A program made the position numbers and the translations under genes. The notes under the pieces were generated by a model. It searched no databases. It saw nothing but the letters and a program-made list of their open reading frames with translations, and was not told the origin of the DNA. Below are positions 49,941-62,493 of a stretch of 64,000 bases of DNA, in pieces. How positions within the stretch are numbered: the stretch's first letter is position 1; each line of letters opens with the position of its first letter. Origin of the DNA: Motacilla alba alba. Lineage: Eukaryota; Chordata; Aves; Passeriformes; Motacillidae. Location: NCBI RefSeq assembly GCF_015832195.1, contig NC_052046.1:38716911-38780910 (forward strand), given 5' to 3'.

Positions 49941-51866
49941 CAGGGCATTTTTCAGACTGCAGACAAGAAAGCAATATTTACACTTCCATTTAGGAATTAT
50001 TCCCAAACTTACTTGCAATATGACTTGAATATGCTTGGTGCCCTTCTCACCTTTACCTTCTAATGGTTTTGCTTTATCTGTTTTTGCTTTTCACTTTGCT
50101 TGGTGTTTCCTTTGTCACAGATTTTACTTATGCATTTTCTTTTGCCCACTCTATTTGTGGAAGGATATTTGGCCAGACTACAGATTAACACCGATAGTGG
50201 GACTTGATCAGTTGAAAATGCACTTTGTGAAGTACAAAATTTCTTTCTTTTCTTCTCCTAGTATTCACCTTCAACTTGCAAATGCTATCCTGGTTGGTTA
50301 AACTGTGTTAATAGTCTGGTCAACACAAAACTCAAAATTAAATCCAAATGGTTTCATCAGAAATAATGTTGTATGTAGATAATGGCATGCTAGGGTTAAA
50401 TAAGGGATCTGTGGTTAGTGAATTGTGATATTTCTTTAGCATTTAATCCTACCAGTTATTTCAAAGACCTACTTCATCAGCTGCTGTAGATGCACAACAG
50501 TATATTTCACAATTCAACTTTGTCATACCAGCTGCTAGAAAGTACTATCACTACCCAGTTACATGTACTTATAATCCTTGCCACACCTGTGGGGTATTTT
50601 CTCCTAGCTTTTGCTTCTGTACCACAGATAGGAGTTTGTGGCAATGATGAAGCTTTTACTCCAGCCCAGTTACAACTGAACCCAGATTGGACCTGTCTAT
50701 ATCCATGTTTCCATCTGATATTACACAATACATTTGTGAATAATACATATATATGGAAGTAAAAACACTTTTTCAGAAACAATACTGGCTTTTTCTGAAT
50801 ATATCCATTTCAGAATACAATGATCATCTGTGGTCTTCAATAGCTCAGGGCCTCAGAAAGGCGAAGTGGGAGGAAAGGCATCCTCTGTAAGACTGTAGGC
50901 TCCCTGAAGGTAAAAGAAAAGATGTCCAAGAAAGGGCTCTTTCAGTCCACAAAGGATCAAAAGTCAGATGGAGAAATTAAAAATTAATGCTTATCCTTTA
51001 TCCACTTCAGTAAAGCATTAATCCAGTAAATAATAAACACCTGAGTCAAAGGAGATGAAAAACGGTAAGCACTTGTGCTACAAAAAGTTTTTTGGCCAAA
51101 ACAATACTGAAAGAGCAGATTCCAAGGGTTTACTTTTATTATTCTGTGGGTGGCAGACAAAAGATGTTTCCTTTTGAGATTGCAGTGCAAGGTAGGGCTC
51201 TGCAAAGTGTAATATGCCCTTTCTGGGTAGTCTCTGTTACATAACGTTTTGCCGTACTTCTTGAAAAAAATCTAAGAAAATAAAGCATTTTAGGAAAGTT
51301 TCTGCATGTGAATCTGGCCACTTAAGTACTCATCTGGCAAATAAACAGAGCTGACAGAAGGATTCTCAACCCTCTCCATCCCCATCTTCCAATTTCTATT
51401 GGAAAATTTCTATTTCAACTGAAATAGACTTATTTCCATTTTCTCCAGCTCTGTGATTTACCATAAAAATTCTTAGTTTACTGTTGAGGCTGTTTTCGGT
51501 TTTCCTGAGCTGGAAACATGCTGAGGAGTGTATCGGCTGGATACCAAAAGATAGCTTTAGCAGGACAATGAATGAATGTATTTGTATGGAGGGTTAATTT
51601 TGGAAATGCCACTGTGATGTGAAAAAATTCTCTTTTCTCATGCTGTTCTCATGGTCCAGTATACACCAGACACAAGAAGGTTCATGGTTAAATTCAGTTG
51701 AGTCTAAGCCTAAATAATTTTAACCACTCCTAGCGCATGGCCATGCAAAGGTAGCAAAACACTGACTTGACTTGCCCTCTGAAGTTGTACCTACTGCCGG
51801 CGAGTTTGTTCGGAGGTGCCTGCTGATGAGTTACAAGTTACCAGACAGCACACACACCTTTCCCAT

Positions 51867-51910
51867 ATGTGTGGCCTTCCCTTATGTGTGGCCTTTCTTT
51901 ATGTGTGGCC
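51867..51910. repeat. 17-bp tandem repeat, 2.6 units
   Basis: ATGTGTGGCC recurs at 51867, 51884 and 51901 with a 7-base pyrimidine spacer (TTCCCTT, TTTCTTT). Units differ at few positions. Confidence 0.9.
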
Positions 51911-54810
51911 AGCTCCACTGCTTTTGAGGCTCTGTTGTCCTCCCTGTGTCCCTGGCTGTTGCCCTGCTCCAGATGAGACCTGCTGCTGCAACAGCCACTC
52001 CCCATCTCACCTCCTGAGGCAGACATATGGTTACACATCAGTACTGAAGGGATTTCCAGGGGAAATACAGCTCAGTACAGTGACTCCGTGTTAAAACTGT
52101 TTCTGTCCTTTTAATCACATTAGGTCTTCCTACTTACAAACCCAACCTAACTCTTGCTAAAACAACATACATGTTTTTACATTTGCATTTAATGAAAACA
52201 AGGCTCTGTCTTACAGGGCATCTCCCCACCCCTGAATTGCAATGAGAAAAAGCCAACATTTTTTAGCAGGAATCAAGGCTCTGATTTTCAGTACTGTGAA
52301 TGAACCTCATTTATCTTTTTCACTTGGGAAGCCAGCAAGCAGAAATACGCATTTAAAAAAGGAGACCAGCTTTCTCTGTACCTTAGGAACAGTAGCTAGG
52401 GAAAAGGAAGACAGACAACTATTGAGGGAGACGATTGACCTAGATTATTTCTAGTGATAAATTGAAGTATCTTCCTTCCCAAACTTTACAAGCACCAACT
52501 ACATTTTGATGAGGAGGAATTCTACTTGTCACCAACAAATTTTTTTAACTGTAAGTTGACACCTGAATCTTAAAGAGCAAGGGTTTTATGCAATTTTCAT
52601 GAGCATAAACAATATTTGAAGTCTTAGACTGCTCTTTTTTAATGAGTAATTAACCCCAGGATTCATTAAGAGATCGAAAAGAATAATTTGTTTTTTTAGT
52701 GTGGGAACATATTTTATTCCTGGTCTAGTTCTTTTAGATGAAAAGAGAGTTTGCAGTATTTTGACTACTGACTAATATCAAAGTATCCTTCATCTCAAAG
52801 CCCTGAAGCTACAGAAAAAAATTTGCTAAGTGCTCAAGAGCAGTGGCAAGATCAAGATGGAACACCTGAGTGAGCAGTATACCAATGGAAGTGTCCTGGA
52901 AGGAGTCATATGGTTGAAAATCTTTTCATGTGAGGTTTTAGTGTCAGGCACTTCATGTTGTAGAGCTGTTGCGAATGCGCACCATGTAGAAGAGGTACTC
53001 AGTTTGTCTGAGTTGGCACGCATGTAAATGCTGCCGAATTTCAAGTCAAATGCAAACCTTCCCTTTCCCCCTCCTCCCTTAATCCATCTGAGGCTAGGAG
53101 GAGAGAGAATTACTAACAGAGTGTGATCCTGCCACTTTGCATCAGAGTATGGTAGTATACAGGTGGGAAGAACAAGTCTTTCTTTGCATGTGAGTACAGC
53201 ATAGATTTTCTTCTGCAAAGGAATGATTCTTTTTTAAAGTGGACCATTAGTGGGAAGAAAGCACAATGCACAGCCACCACCGTGACTAGTTCCCTCACTT
53301 GAAACCATTGTGGAGATATTTACCTAAGGGGAGTAAATATGAAAGCCTTGAGATTCTTCCTTCTAAATGAGAAGCAGTGCCAAGCCTCACTGACCTCTTG
53401 CTCAAGAAAGCATGGGGCTTTCTGAAAATGAAGAAAGAAGGAAGCTGAATAGATTTATGATTTGTGGAACAATGCAGGAAAAAACCTGTCATAATAATCC
53501 CAAACCCTGAACTTCTCTGCTGAAGCAGAATGCCAATATTGTTTAAATGAAATTCTACAAGCTCCAGATAAGCATTCTGCAGGGACTCTTTGTATGAATT
53601 TTAACCTGTTTTCCTCAGTGATCCCTCATTAATAAGGACTGGTTCACAGGCCAGCTGAAGCCCAAGTATACCTTTCAACTTTGTGACCTCCTTGTGGAAG
53701 ATCATGGATCCATTATACTGTTTTTCTACAATGTGTTACAGAAATTAATTATTTGGCTGCATCCAGGACAAGTCTCCACATGTTGGATGAATTTTTCAGG
53801 CCACACAGTGTACCCAAAAGCCAGCCATAGCCTTATGCTTTCTTGCCCACGGACAATCTCCAGAATGCAAATAAAGTCACTTCCCACCCAAAAGTTGTGA
53901 CTTGTCTTTTTATAGACATCGATCTATAAAAAGAAACTAAATCTGAAAAATTACTATGACTTACAAAGTGCTATCCTATCTCCATATACCCTTATCTCTG
54001 AGGTAGGACTTCAGAAGTCCTAGACACTCGATTTCCGCCCCCCAGTTCTTCTGTTTTTGCCTAGTTCAACGCACAGCTCACTGGCTCACTGTGAAGATCA
54101 TAGAACCAAAATGCAGACACCTGGAGTGAAGGTGTACATCTGACCCTACAGTCTGCCTTTGAAGCACTCAAGAGGAGAGCTCTGAAGAGTGGAAGAGGAC
54201 AAATGAAAACAGTGTGGCGGGAGACAGTCACCAGGGGCAGTATGAAATAAATGGGTCTGTAGTATACAAAAACTTATAACTTTCCAGGACTGCAAAAGGG
54301 ATTATGGGGAAAAGAAAAACATGTAAAGACAGGAAATAATAAGACATTCTAAAGAGATGCTGTTGGTAGGCATGCACATGAAAAAGGAGTGGAGGCAAAC
54401 CTTCATCCCTTCTGCAAAAACTCTCCTAATTGTTGTGGTGTGTCATTTTTATTGCAGATTATGTAAAGTTGGTATGTTCTGTTCACCCCTGTTCACTCCT
54501 GTTATATGGTTCTGCCCTGGTTCTCCCCTCCCCATCAGTTCATGCCAATCCCCTTATCTCCACCCCAATTGTCCTTATTTGTGCTAATTAATTACTGTAA
54601 CCCCTCCCCAGACCCCTATCCATCACTCAGCGTCCCCTCCCATTGTTCCAGAATCTTCTGCTGCTCCCATCGAGTGATTGGATTAGGAGCCGGGGTCCCG
54701 CCCCCAGTTCAAATGCATTTGTTACCCCTACAGTCACTCTTTTGTAGCCCCCCACCCCCCCTGTTTCCCGACTGGAGCTGGGTCCAGTTCCACCCCTGTT
54801 CTCCTCCCCC

Positions 54811-54817
54811 TTTATAA
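54811..54817 (+). promoter_or_regulatory. TATA box of the LTR
   Basis: TTTATAA in a C-rich context (CCCCCTTTATAACCCC), correctly placed upstream of the degenerate AATGAA at 54871. Present activity is unknown. Confidence 0.6.
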
Positions 54818-54949
54818 CCCCGTGTAACCGGCTGCCCGGGGTCCCTGGTGGGCTGGTCCCTTTGGTGTTCAATGAAATTGGATTTTCGCCCCCGGACAGA
54901 GACGCTCTTTTCTTCACTTTGCCGCAGCTGCCTCTAAATATTCCAGCTA

Positions 54950-54987
54950 GGCGCTCTCTGGACACTGCAGTGCATCCGGAGAGTGCC
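54950..54987. repeat. Long hairpin in LTR U5 (13-bp stem)
   Basis: GGCGCTCTCTGGA (54950-54962) pairs with TCCGGAGAGTGCC (54975-54987) across all 13 positions, with two G-T wobbles. The 12-nt loop CACTGCAGTGCA can itself fold as CACTG/CAGTG. The near-perfect pairing suggests conserved RNA structure in the retroviral leader. Confidence 0.8.
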
Positions 54988-54996
54988 CCCTGGTGC
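54985..54996 (-). promoter_or_regulatory. CTCF-like core motif inside the LTR
   Basis: On the minus strand the bases read GCACCAGGGGGC, matching 11 of 12 positions of the CTCF core consensus CCASYAGRKGGC (only the first C is missing). It overlaps the 3' foot of the U5 hairpin. LTR-borne CTCF sites are known in vertebrate genomes. Binding here is inferred only. Confidence 0.4.
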
Positions 54997-55057
54997 TGGC
55001 TGTGTCGGGGCTAGCCGCCGTCGATCCTGCTCCCCTAGCCGGGAGAAGAGGGACACA

Positions 55058-58000
55058 GTGCAGCACCTAATCATTTTATGTGGGAAGCTAAGCTATGTTT
55101 ATTCCCCTAAATGCTTAGTTCTTCTTTCAGCTGTCCAAATCTCAGCCTGCTGCACAATGGCCATGGTTCACGGCAATGGTCCATGGCTTCCCTCAAATCT
55201 GAAGGGTGTAGGAGTGTCAAAGGCTAGGCAAAAAATCTCTTTTTTTATGGGTCAAGGATGTGCTCCTCCCAGGTTGAGGCACTGTAGCTGCAGGAGGCAC
55301 TGGCCCAAGACATTTGGACAGCAATGGTGATGCTCTGCTGGGAGGCAGCTGCTCTCTATGCAGCAGCAGAGAGAGGAGAAATCTGCATTTCAAACACACA
55401 ATAAAGAGAAATATAGATACATGTCAATAACTTGAGAGAAAGAACAAGGCACAATGTCAGTCAGAAACCCACACTGCAATGGCAAAAACTTACCTTGGGT
55501 GACCTTGATGTCCAAGGCATAGACAAGAAAAAAGAAATTAGGAGAGGGTGAAAAAGATGAGTTTGCAGCTGTTTGCATAGTGAAATAACGGGACAAAATG
55601 CAGGGAATGAAGACACAGAGTAAAGCATACTATAGCCATATATTTTAGCACATGAAAATAGTTGGTTTAATATGATCTAAACAGCTTGCGAAATCAGTCT
55701 GAACATTAATTCAATTTACATTGCTCTTATTATACACAAGACAGAAAACATCTTCCCTATCTTCCCTTCCTCTTCACTCCCCTTTCCCCATGAGATTTAA
55801 AATTTGCCAGGGCAGCACAGGTTACTGTACCAGATTAAATAGCAGAGAAAATTATACCCTCATGTTACTGCAGTTAGGGTTAAGATGGTATCAACATTTC
55901 TTTTACACATTTCTACTCCTATAGGATTTATGAGGCTGACACAGCCACAAAAATTCACTGTAATATGGCCTACAGGACCATGCCCTGAGACCAAGAGGTC
56001 ATTTTACTTCATTGTCTCCTCTCAGTTATTACTGAAAACTCCTTTGTTTCATTTTTATAAAAGTCACAGATAGAAAGAGAGAAATAACTCATGTGTCCCC
56101 ATTTTTCAGAAAAAATGACCACAATACTGACGTTTTAAAAGATTCTTGAACTGAACATATATTCAGTAATTCTTTCAAAATTAAGAGGTCATAAAACTTT
56201 GGAGTGCCTTGTTTTAAAGATACTGCATGGTTATTGGAATTAATGGAGTACACAGATAGCTCTCATTGAGCCCAGGGTGTGTGTTTCATCCACTAAAAGA
56301 AAGCTTTATGACAGAAAGCTCTTCCATCAAAGACTTAAACCCTCTTTAACCAATGTGTTTGCTTGGCTATGGGTCAGAAAAGCAGTTTACTTCATGTCAC
56401 TATTCATCTTGTTGTGCAATGCTGGAGTAGAGTGATCAATAATATTGAACTTGCCAGAGTTTCCTAAATGGGATCAGGCCCATGTGACACATGCTTTGGC
56501 CCCCTCCTGGTCCTTGAACCTGAACAGCCAGATTAGAGGTGAAAGAAAAACCTTATTGTAGGGTCATGGAGATGGAGAGAGGCCTGGCTCTAGGCTGTCA
56601 GTGAGTTTTTTCTTCTGTCAGCATGGTAACAAGGATCCTCCAGAATAAAGTATGACATCTGACAGACTCAATCCCAAGAAAATCTTCAGGCAAGGGCCAT
56701 GGGTTGGATTTGCATCTGCTGTCAGCTGATGCAGTTCTCCTTATTCGCATACTAGTAAAAGCTGAGTGAGGGAGCTTTTGCTGATGTGCTGACCCATCTT
56801 GTGAAGTTATGATAGATTCTCTGCACATACCTGATGTTTTAAAAATATACTTGGACTCACCTGCCTCTGCTTGCACACAAGGTGGCTGGTACTTTTCTCC
56901 ACTGATTTTAATCTGCAGATCCAAGTTCCTTCTGGGATTCTGTCTTTGCTGTAGTAAAACCAAGTTATATCTCAGACCAGACAGCACCTTCGTCAGCTGT
57001 TGAGGGGCTTCTTCTAAAGAATGGCAGGAGCTGGTCTCCCACCGCTTGCTTCTGGATCTGCTGCAAGCATCCCTTTTCTCCAGAATTGTCTTCACAGCTT
57101 ATTTCAAAAGGGAATGTCCCACATTTAGTTTTATTCTTAGTGTTTGTCAACCCTGAATCAGTAGGTAATAAAGAAGTGGATTACTTTCTTTTTCAATTCA
57201 CAGAAAACGTGAATTGAAAAAGAAACAAAAATTGAAACAAAAATTGAAAAAGTCTCTAAAAAATGCTACATTTCTCAATTGTTGTTTTAATTTCAACAAA
57301 CATGTACACATTGATATCCTCCTGACTATGGCCTAAAATTAAGGAGATACATATATCTAAAGATTATTTGGGTGATGTATCATGCAGCACAGGACACTAG
57401 TGCCACATCCTTCACTTAAATTACCATATGACCAAATTTCCATCTAAGAACACTCAATTTCAAATTTATTTGCATAACTTAATTTATTTTGGTGTGATCA
57501 GGCAATAATAGTTTGCAGGGTACACACCAAATAAAACCAAAATATATCCTAGTCCTGAGGAAACACTTATGTGGTTTGCTTTACTGTAAACAGATCTCAT
57601 AACTCACCTTCATGGACTGGTACTTAATGTTAAATGTGTTTATTTTTTTTTTTTTTTAACTGGGACAATTAAGAAAGACAGAAAAGGAGACCTTTGTTTG
57701 CTGGCACTGGTGTCCTTTGAAATAACTGAGTTATTTATATTATGACTGACGTGCGAAAATATTCCTGTTGAGGTCCAAGGCAATTAGTGCGCAAGAAATT
57801 CAGTTCTGGAAGGCAGGCATCTCCCTCTGTCACAACATTCAGATAAGTATCAAAAAGTCTTGCTTAAGACAATGTCTCTAAAAAAAGATTCTGTAACTCG
57901 GTAGTATCAAACAACCACAGCAATTCTACAACTGAAACCTTCATGCAGATAAGAATCCTTAAAAGGTGATGCAGGAGGAAAAGATATTGATAAGTTCCAG

Positions 58001-61000
58001 TTCCAGTTCTCTCTCCATTACACCAGATGATAACACATCTTATGATAAAAAAAAAAAAAGAGAGGAAAATACCCTCCTCAAAATGGAAAACAAATGGAAA
58101 ACTCCATTTGTTTGTAAAATGTTACAATATATTGTCTTAGAAAAATAGAAGCACATCCCAGTTCTTCTCAGAGGTCTGTCACGGCTATGGCTTTACAGGT
58201 TAATGGGAACTGAAGAAAGGGCACTGTGGTTCACAGAGCCCTCTCCAGATTAACTTCTTAATTGCTGGCTTCTGTTCAACAGGATCAGGATACTCGCTTT
58301 ATATGCTACATGCACTTACCTATGAATGAGGAACATTACGTACTGAAATGAGTGTTACTGTATCAGTTTATGAAACTTAATCCCTTTCTGACACTTAAGC
58401 TAATGGTCTAAAACATTATATTCAGGTGAGACCCTATAGAGGGTTTTTCCCCCCTCTGGAAATTAGCCCCATTTATTTAATTTCCTAAATTGCTTAAATT
58501 GCTCATTAAATGGATTTTACCATTTTACAACATTTGAGCATTACGAGAAAATTAGTCTCTCTCTCTATTTTTTTTTTTAATCATAACAAGCATGCTGTTG
58601 ACCAGAACTTCACACCCTATAAACTCATTCAATCTTAAAAAATACATCAGCACCAATGGGACACTTTTGATTCACCAATACTTCAGAATACAGTACTGTA
58701 ATACAGCAGTATAGAAACATGGAAGAACTTTCTACTTTTCACAGGAAATTGTGTAATAATAGTATCAGAGATGCTATATTTCTTGGTACATTTCTAGGTA
58801 TCCATTGAGCTCGCATTCAGGTGTTTGCCACAGCTGTTAAACTGCCAAGAAATAAAGATCTTCTTTAATAAAAGCCACTTGAGGTTCATTTTGCAGTTTT
58901 TAATTTCAGGTTTTCCATGTACTGAAAGCAAAAAGATGATAAGGTTGCTCTGCTGAAGCATTGTATTTTGAGTAGAGTGATTCTGTGCCAATAGGCTAAA
59001 TGCTCATAAACAGGCTGGATCTTGGAAATAGGTGAACATTAGTATGTGGACATATTTGAGTTAGAGTTAACCTGGCCATAAAGCTGACTAGTGGCAGTGA
59101 GGCAGCAGGAAACACCAATCTGAGACGTGCTGGCTAGCAAGCCCTCCAGTAACACAGCATCAGCACAACCTGCAGTCCTCCTGCAGCACTTTGCCTTCAT
59201 GTCTTACATGCTCTTGCCTTCATCCCAAAAACAGGGCCTCCAGAACTGCAAATTATAGAGACATACTGCATTTTCAACAACTTTAATTTCTCCAGTTGTA
59301 TTCAATGGTACTATGTGGTCTGTTTAGCCTTGCATTGACTCCTGTCTCTAATAAAGCTCTGAGTTGTGTTGGGTTTTTCCTCTTTTTTTTTCATTTTTCA
59401 TTAAGATTTCAGGTAAGAGTTCTATTTGGGTTTAATATCATGATCATTGTACATCAAAATGAAGAGTCAGTGTATTAGTTACACATAGCATTGCCTTTCT
59501 CCATTTTGCAACATTCATAATTTAATTTCTTATTGCAAATGAATAGCTTTTGTTATTTAGAAGCTAATACATGCTTTTGGCTTAATAATACTTGGAAATA
59601 AGGAAAATGTAATTACAAAGGCTATGCTCGCCATTAACTAGTCCAGTCTTAGCAGTAATGTCATCATAATTTTCCAATGAACTGAAGATAGAGGGAGAAA
59701 TGAGCACAGTGCCAATTTTAGCCTTAGCTGCAGGAAGGGATTAGCCTTTAATCCACAAAGATATCTTCCCAGCCCTGCTGTTTGAAGTATTTGGTTTCTC
59801 AATGTTCAGACACTCTCTATCACTCAGCAGTATTATCAGGTGCCTCCCTCAGTAAAGCAAATCTCAGCTCACACATTACAGGAGTGGAGGAAAAGGGACA
59901 GTGCTAAAACAGGGGTTAGCTAAACCTTTAATTAGTATAACTAGCATGCATACTATTTCATATTTATTTATTGGTAGCATAGACTGATCACTCCTGGGAA
60001 ACCACATCTTTCTCCTGAGTTGGGACAATTTTTCCACCTGAGTCTTTGACTCAGGATTGCTGGGGCATGCAGGACAGTGATGGATTCCTTTCTTTTCTGC
60101 TAAAGATGTCTGTGACAAGAGAGCAGAGTTTCTTTCTCATTGATCTCCTCTTGTCTTTCAGCTGTTAAAACAAGTAGGGTCATAACAGTAGAAGGGAGCA
60201 GGGCTTCCAGCAACCCCACGAACTCTCCTAAATATAGAAACCACCTTGATGAGAGAAGCAGCAGAACAGCTTGCACTGCTAATAGCTTCCCTCTCTGAGA
60301 AGTGAGTATTCACACATCTGCTGTGAATCCCAGCAGGCCAGAGCTAGAAGAAGGGGTCATATAGATTTTTCTTCACTTAATAAAGTCTTTAGGATTCTAA
60401 ACACTTGGACTGTGGCAGAAATTGGTAGCTTTGGACACACTTAGAACTCTGAAGCAATCAAGATATCATCCAAGTAAAAGGCACTTTCACTCCCAGGGAC
60501 TTAGGAAATGAGTAACTCATCTCATAACCATGACTATTCTTGGAGCAATGCGCAGTCAAACACCCTTGTGTACTGCTGTCGCATAGTGTCTCTCTCCAAA
60601 GACCTTCAAAGTTGCTCTAAGCGACTTATATGCAAAAGGGTCAGGATGCCAAATGAGGTTTTACCTGAAATCTATTTATATCAGAAAAGGTCTGTTTTTG
60701 AGATGTGGGGTTTACATATGAAAATTGATGTGAGCAACCTATCTGCAGCTGCAGAACAGTCTGATGTGAAGAGTTTAACATGATGAAACTATGTTAATTC
60801 AGCACCAACAAACAATTCCCTTTTACAAGTCGCAGCGGGTTAGATTTCTCTATCTTTTGTATAGCATGGATTAAGTTCAGATATGAATTTCAGATTTCCA
60901 GGGTGACCCAGATCTGAATTTAAATTTTTTTTTGGTGATTTTTTTTTTTTTTTTTTGTGAAGGATGAAAATTTTATCAGTATTAATACGACATGTTAATG

Positions 61001-62488
61001 GTCGAACTAGTAAAACAGTGTAAAGAACTGTAAAGTCACGGGACACCCTCATCCTTCTTTTCTGGTGTGCCTGCCCCTCACATAGTCATGAAGTGACTGG
61101 TTTTGTAGAACTAGAGATTCATGTACAATTTGCAAACTAAGCTGCTGTTCATTTGAGCAAATGCATGTTTCCTGAAAGAGCTACGTCTGACCAAAAGACA
61201 CATTACAATGAAAAAAGTACACAAAAAGCATAAAAGTGAAAATGCCAGTCTTTCTTAAGGTTAGGATATATTTTGATGGTCTGAATCTATCCTTAACTGT
61301 ATATTTAACAATCTTTTCTAAGCACTGAAATTTAGCTGAATCTCACTTACTTTAATGAGGATATGCTAAGCAATATCAACTATGAATCCGCACTGAAAAT
61401 CTGAGCTGAAGAAAGAAGAAAATGACCTTTTAAAGCTGGAATGTAAGGGTGAAAATGAAACTGCTTTTGTGTAGGAGAATTGGCAGCTTAACCTTATGCA
61501 GCTGGGGCTGTGAATTTTTGCCTTAGGCTAGAAGAGCACAAGATGAGCATTTTCTTCTTAGAAGGCTGAAAATGCATGGTTATAAAATCCAGTGGGTCTG
61601 TATTGACTTTGCTATTTTCTCTGTTTCTTCAGCATCTTGTCTCAAGACATCTCCTTGTTATGGAAACAGATACACAAATTGGTGCATGGCAATAATTACC
61701 TAGAATAACTTTTCCAAGAAATTAATATTTTACACGAAAACAATTTAAATAATCAAGAAAAACTCTAACCATATTTTTTGCAGACTTCTAAAATACCGTA
61801 GACATCTTTTCTAAACACTTATTGCCCTCTCACTGAAAGACTGAAACAGTACTAGCTCCAAGAGGTGATAAAAATATTTTTAAGGAAAACCAAATATTGC
61901 TATGTTATTTTCTTAATTCAGGGTTCTTAAGGCTTGTCTTCTAACAGAATAGTTAACATATTTAGCTGGTTTAATCTTATGTTATGCTATGACTTGGAAA
62001 ACTTTCAGCTTCTCCATGATTCTTTTGGTTTACAACTTAAAAAGGATTTCAGCAAATGAATCTACATGGACTTTTGCTCCTGCTTCACCTAAACCACTCT
62101 TTCTAAAAGATTCTTTCTAAACTGATTTCTTAAGAATCTAATTTTGTACCTGCACAATGGGAAGATGAATTGTCTGTCTTAACACTAAGGATATTTAAGG
62201 GTTAAGGTAACGTTGAAGTTCTGTTCTGTAGTGTTACAACTCTGAAGAATAAAAATTTGAAACGGATGGGAATACACTGGAGTCTTATGAGCAGACTTAT
62301 GGAGTCTTCCAGCAGTGAGCTGGAAAATGTTTTTTGCTTCCTGAGCATAGCTCTTTCTGTTGTGTTAAAAACCATCTTCTCTCTCCAAGTATAGCAAGAA
62401 AATGTAGTTGCCTGTTTATGGGATGCATTGAACTCTTTTTGTCAAGAATGCTTATACTCAGTACTGGATTGGGTACAGCTTATTTTTC
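55058..62488. other. Unique AT-rich DNA with a perfect hairpin, no gene seen
   Basis: About 7.4 kb. A 165-codon minus frame (56598-57095) is unexplained by repeats but shows no recognisable domain. A 17-bp perfect inverted repeat lies at 57185-57225. T runs lie at 57643-57657 and 60939-60956. No CR1 or LTR was recognised. Confidence 0.55.
57185..57225. repeat. Perfect 17-bp inverted repeat, 7-nt loop
   Basis: TTTCTTTTTCAATTCAC (57185-57201) and its exact reverse complement (57209-57225) flank the loop AGAAAAC. Immediately after, the words ATTGAAACAAAA and ATTGAAAAAG repeat parts of the right arm at 57231-57252. This arrangement suggests a local template-switch or foldback duplication rather than a mobile element. 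Confidence 0.92.
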
Positions 62489-62493
62489 ATCTA
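62489..62493. repeat. Target-site duplication, left copy
   Basis: ATCTA directly before TGTTATGAAT; the same five bases follow the LTR at 63333-63337. Confidence 0.85.

Larger units (their letters stand above)
47642..54499. other. Unique AT-rich DNA with microsatellites, no gene seen
   Basis: About 6.9 kb. It contains an AAAT microsatellite (49596-49622), a 10-bp tandem repeat (49911-49940), a 17-bp tandem repeat (51867-51910) and a CTCF-like motif (49312-49323). The longest frame, 130 codons on minus at 52826-53218, has no recognisable domain. Confidence 0.55.
54500..55057 (+). mobile_element. Endogenous retrovirus LTR, CpG-rich 3' end
   Basis: The LTR starts TGTTATATGGTTCTGCCC and ends GGGAGAAGAGGGACACA, about 558 bp with TGT...ACA ends. 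TTTATAA at 54811-54817 is a TATA box. The expected polyadenylation signal about 60 bp downstream reads AATGAA (54871-54876), one base from AATAAA, so the signal may be lost. The U5 part carries a 13-bp-stem hairpin and a cluster of CpGs, including GGGGCTAGCCGCCGTCGATC, text I associate with a passerine LTR family. No target duplication is obvious (ACTCC versus GTGCA). No gag or pol follows, so it is a solo LTR or fragment. Frames of 103, 112 and 115 codons overlapping it are incidental. Confidence 0.88.

Noticed and set aside
54506..55330. Frames of 103-115 codons rich in Pro, Ser and Arg
   Set aside because: Product of the C-rich LTR sequence at 54500-55057 and its flank, with no domain resemblance.
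10843..60956. Long T runs (10843, 27782, 46510, 57643, 60939) as poly-A tails of processed pseudogenes on the minus strand
   Set aside because: No gene-like sequence adjoins them and no flanking target duplications were seen, so they are treated as homopolymer microsatellites.
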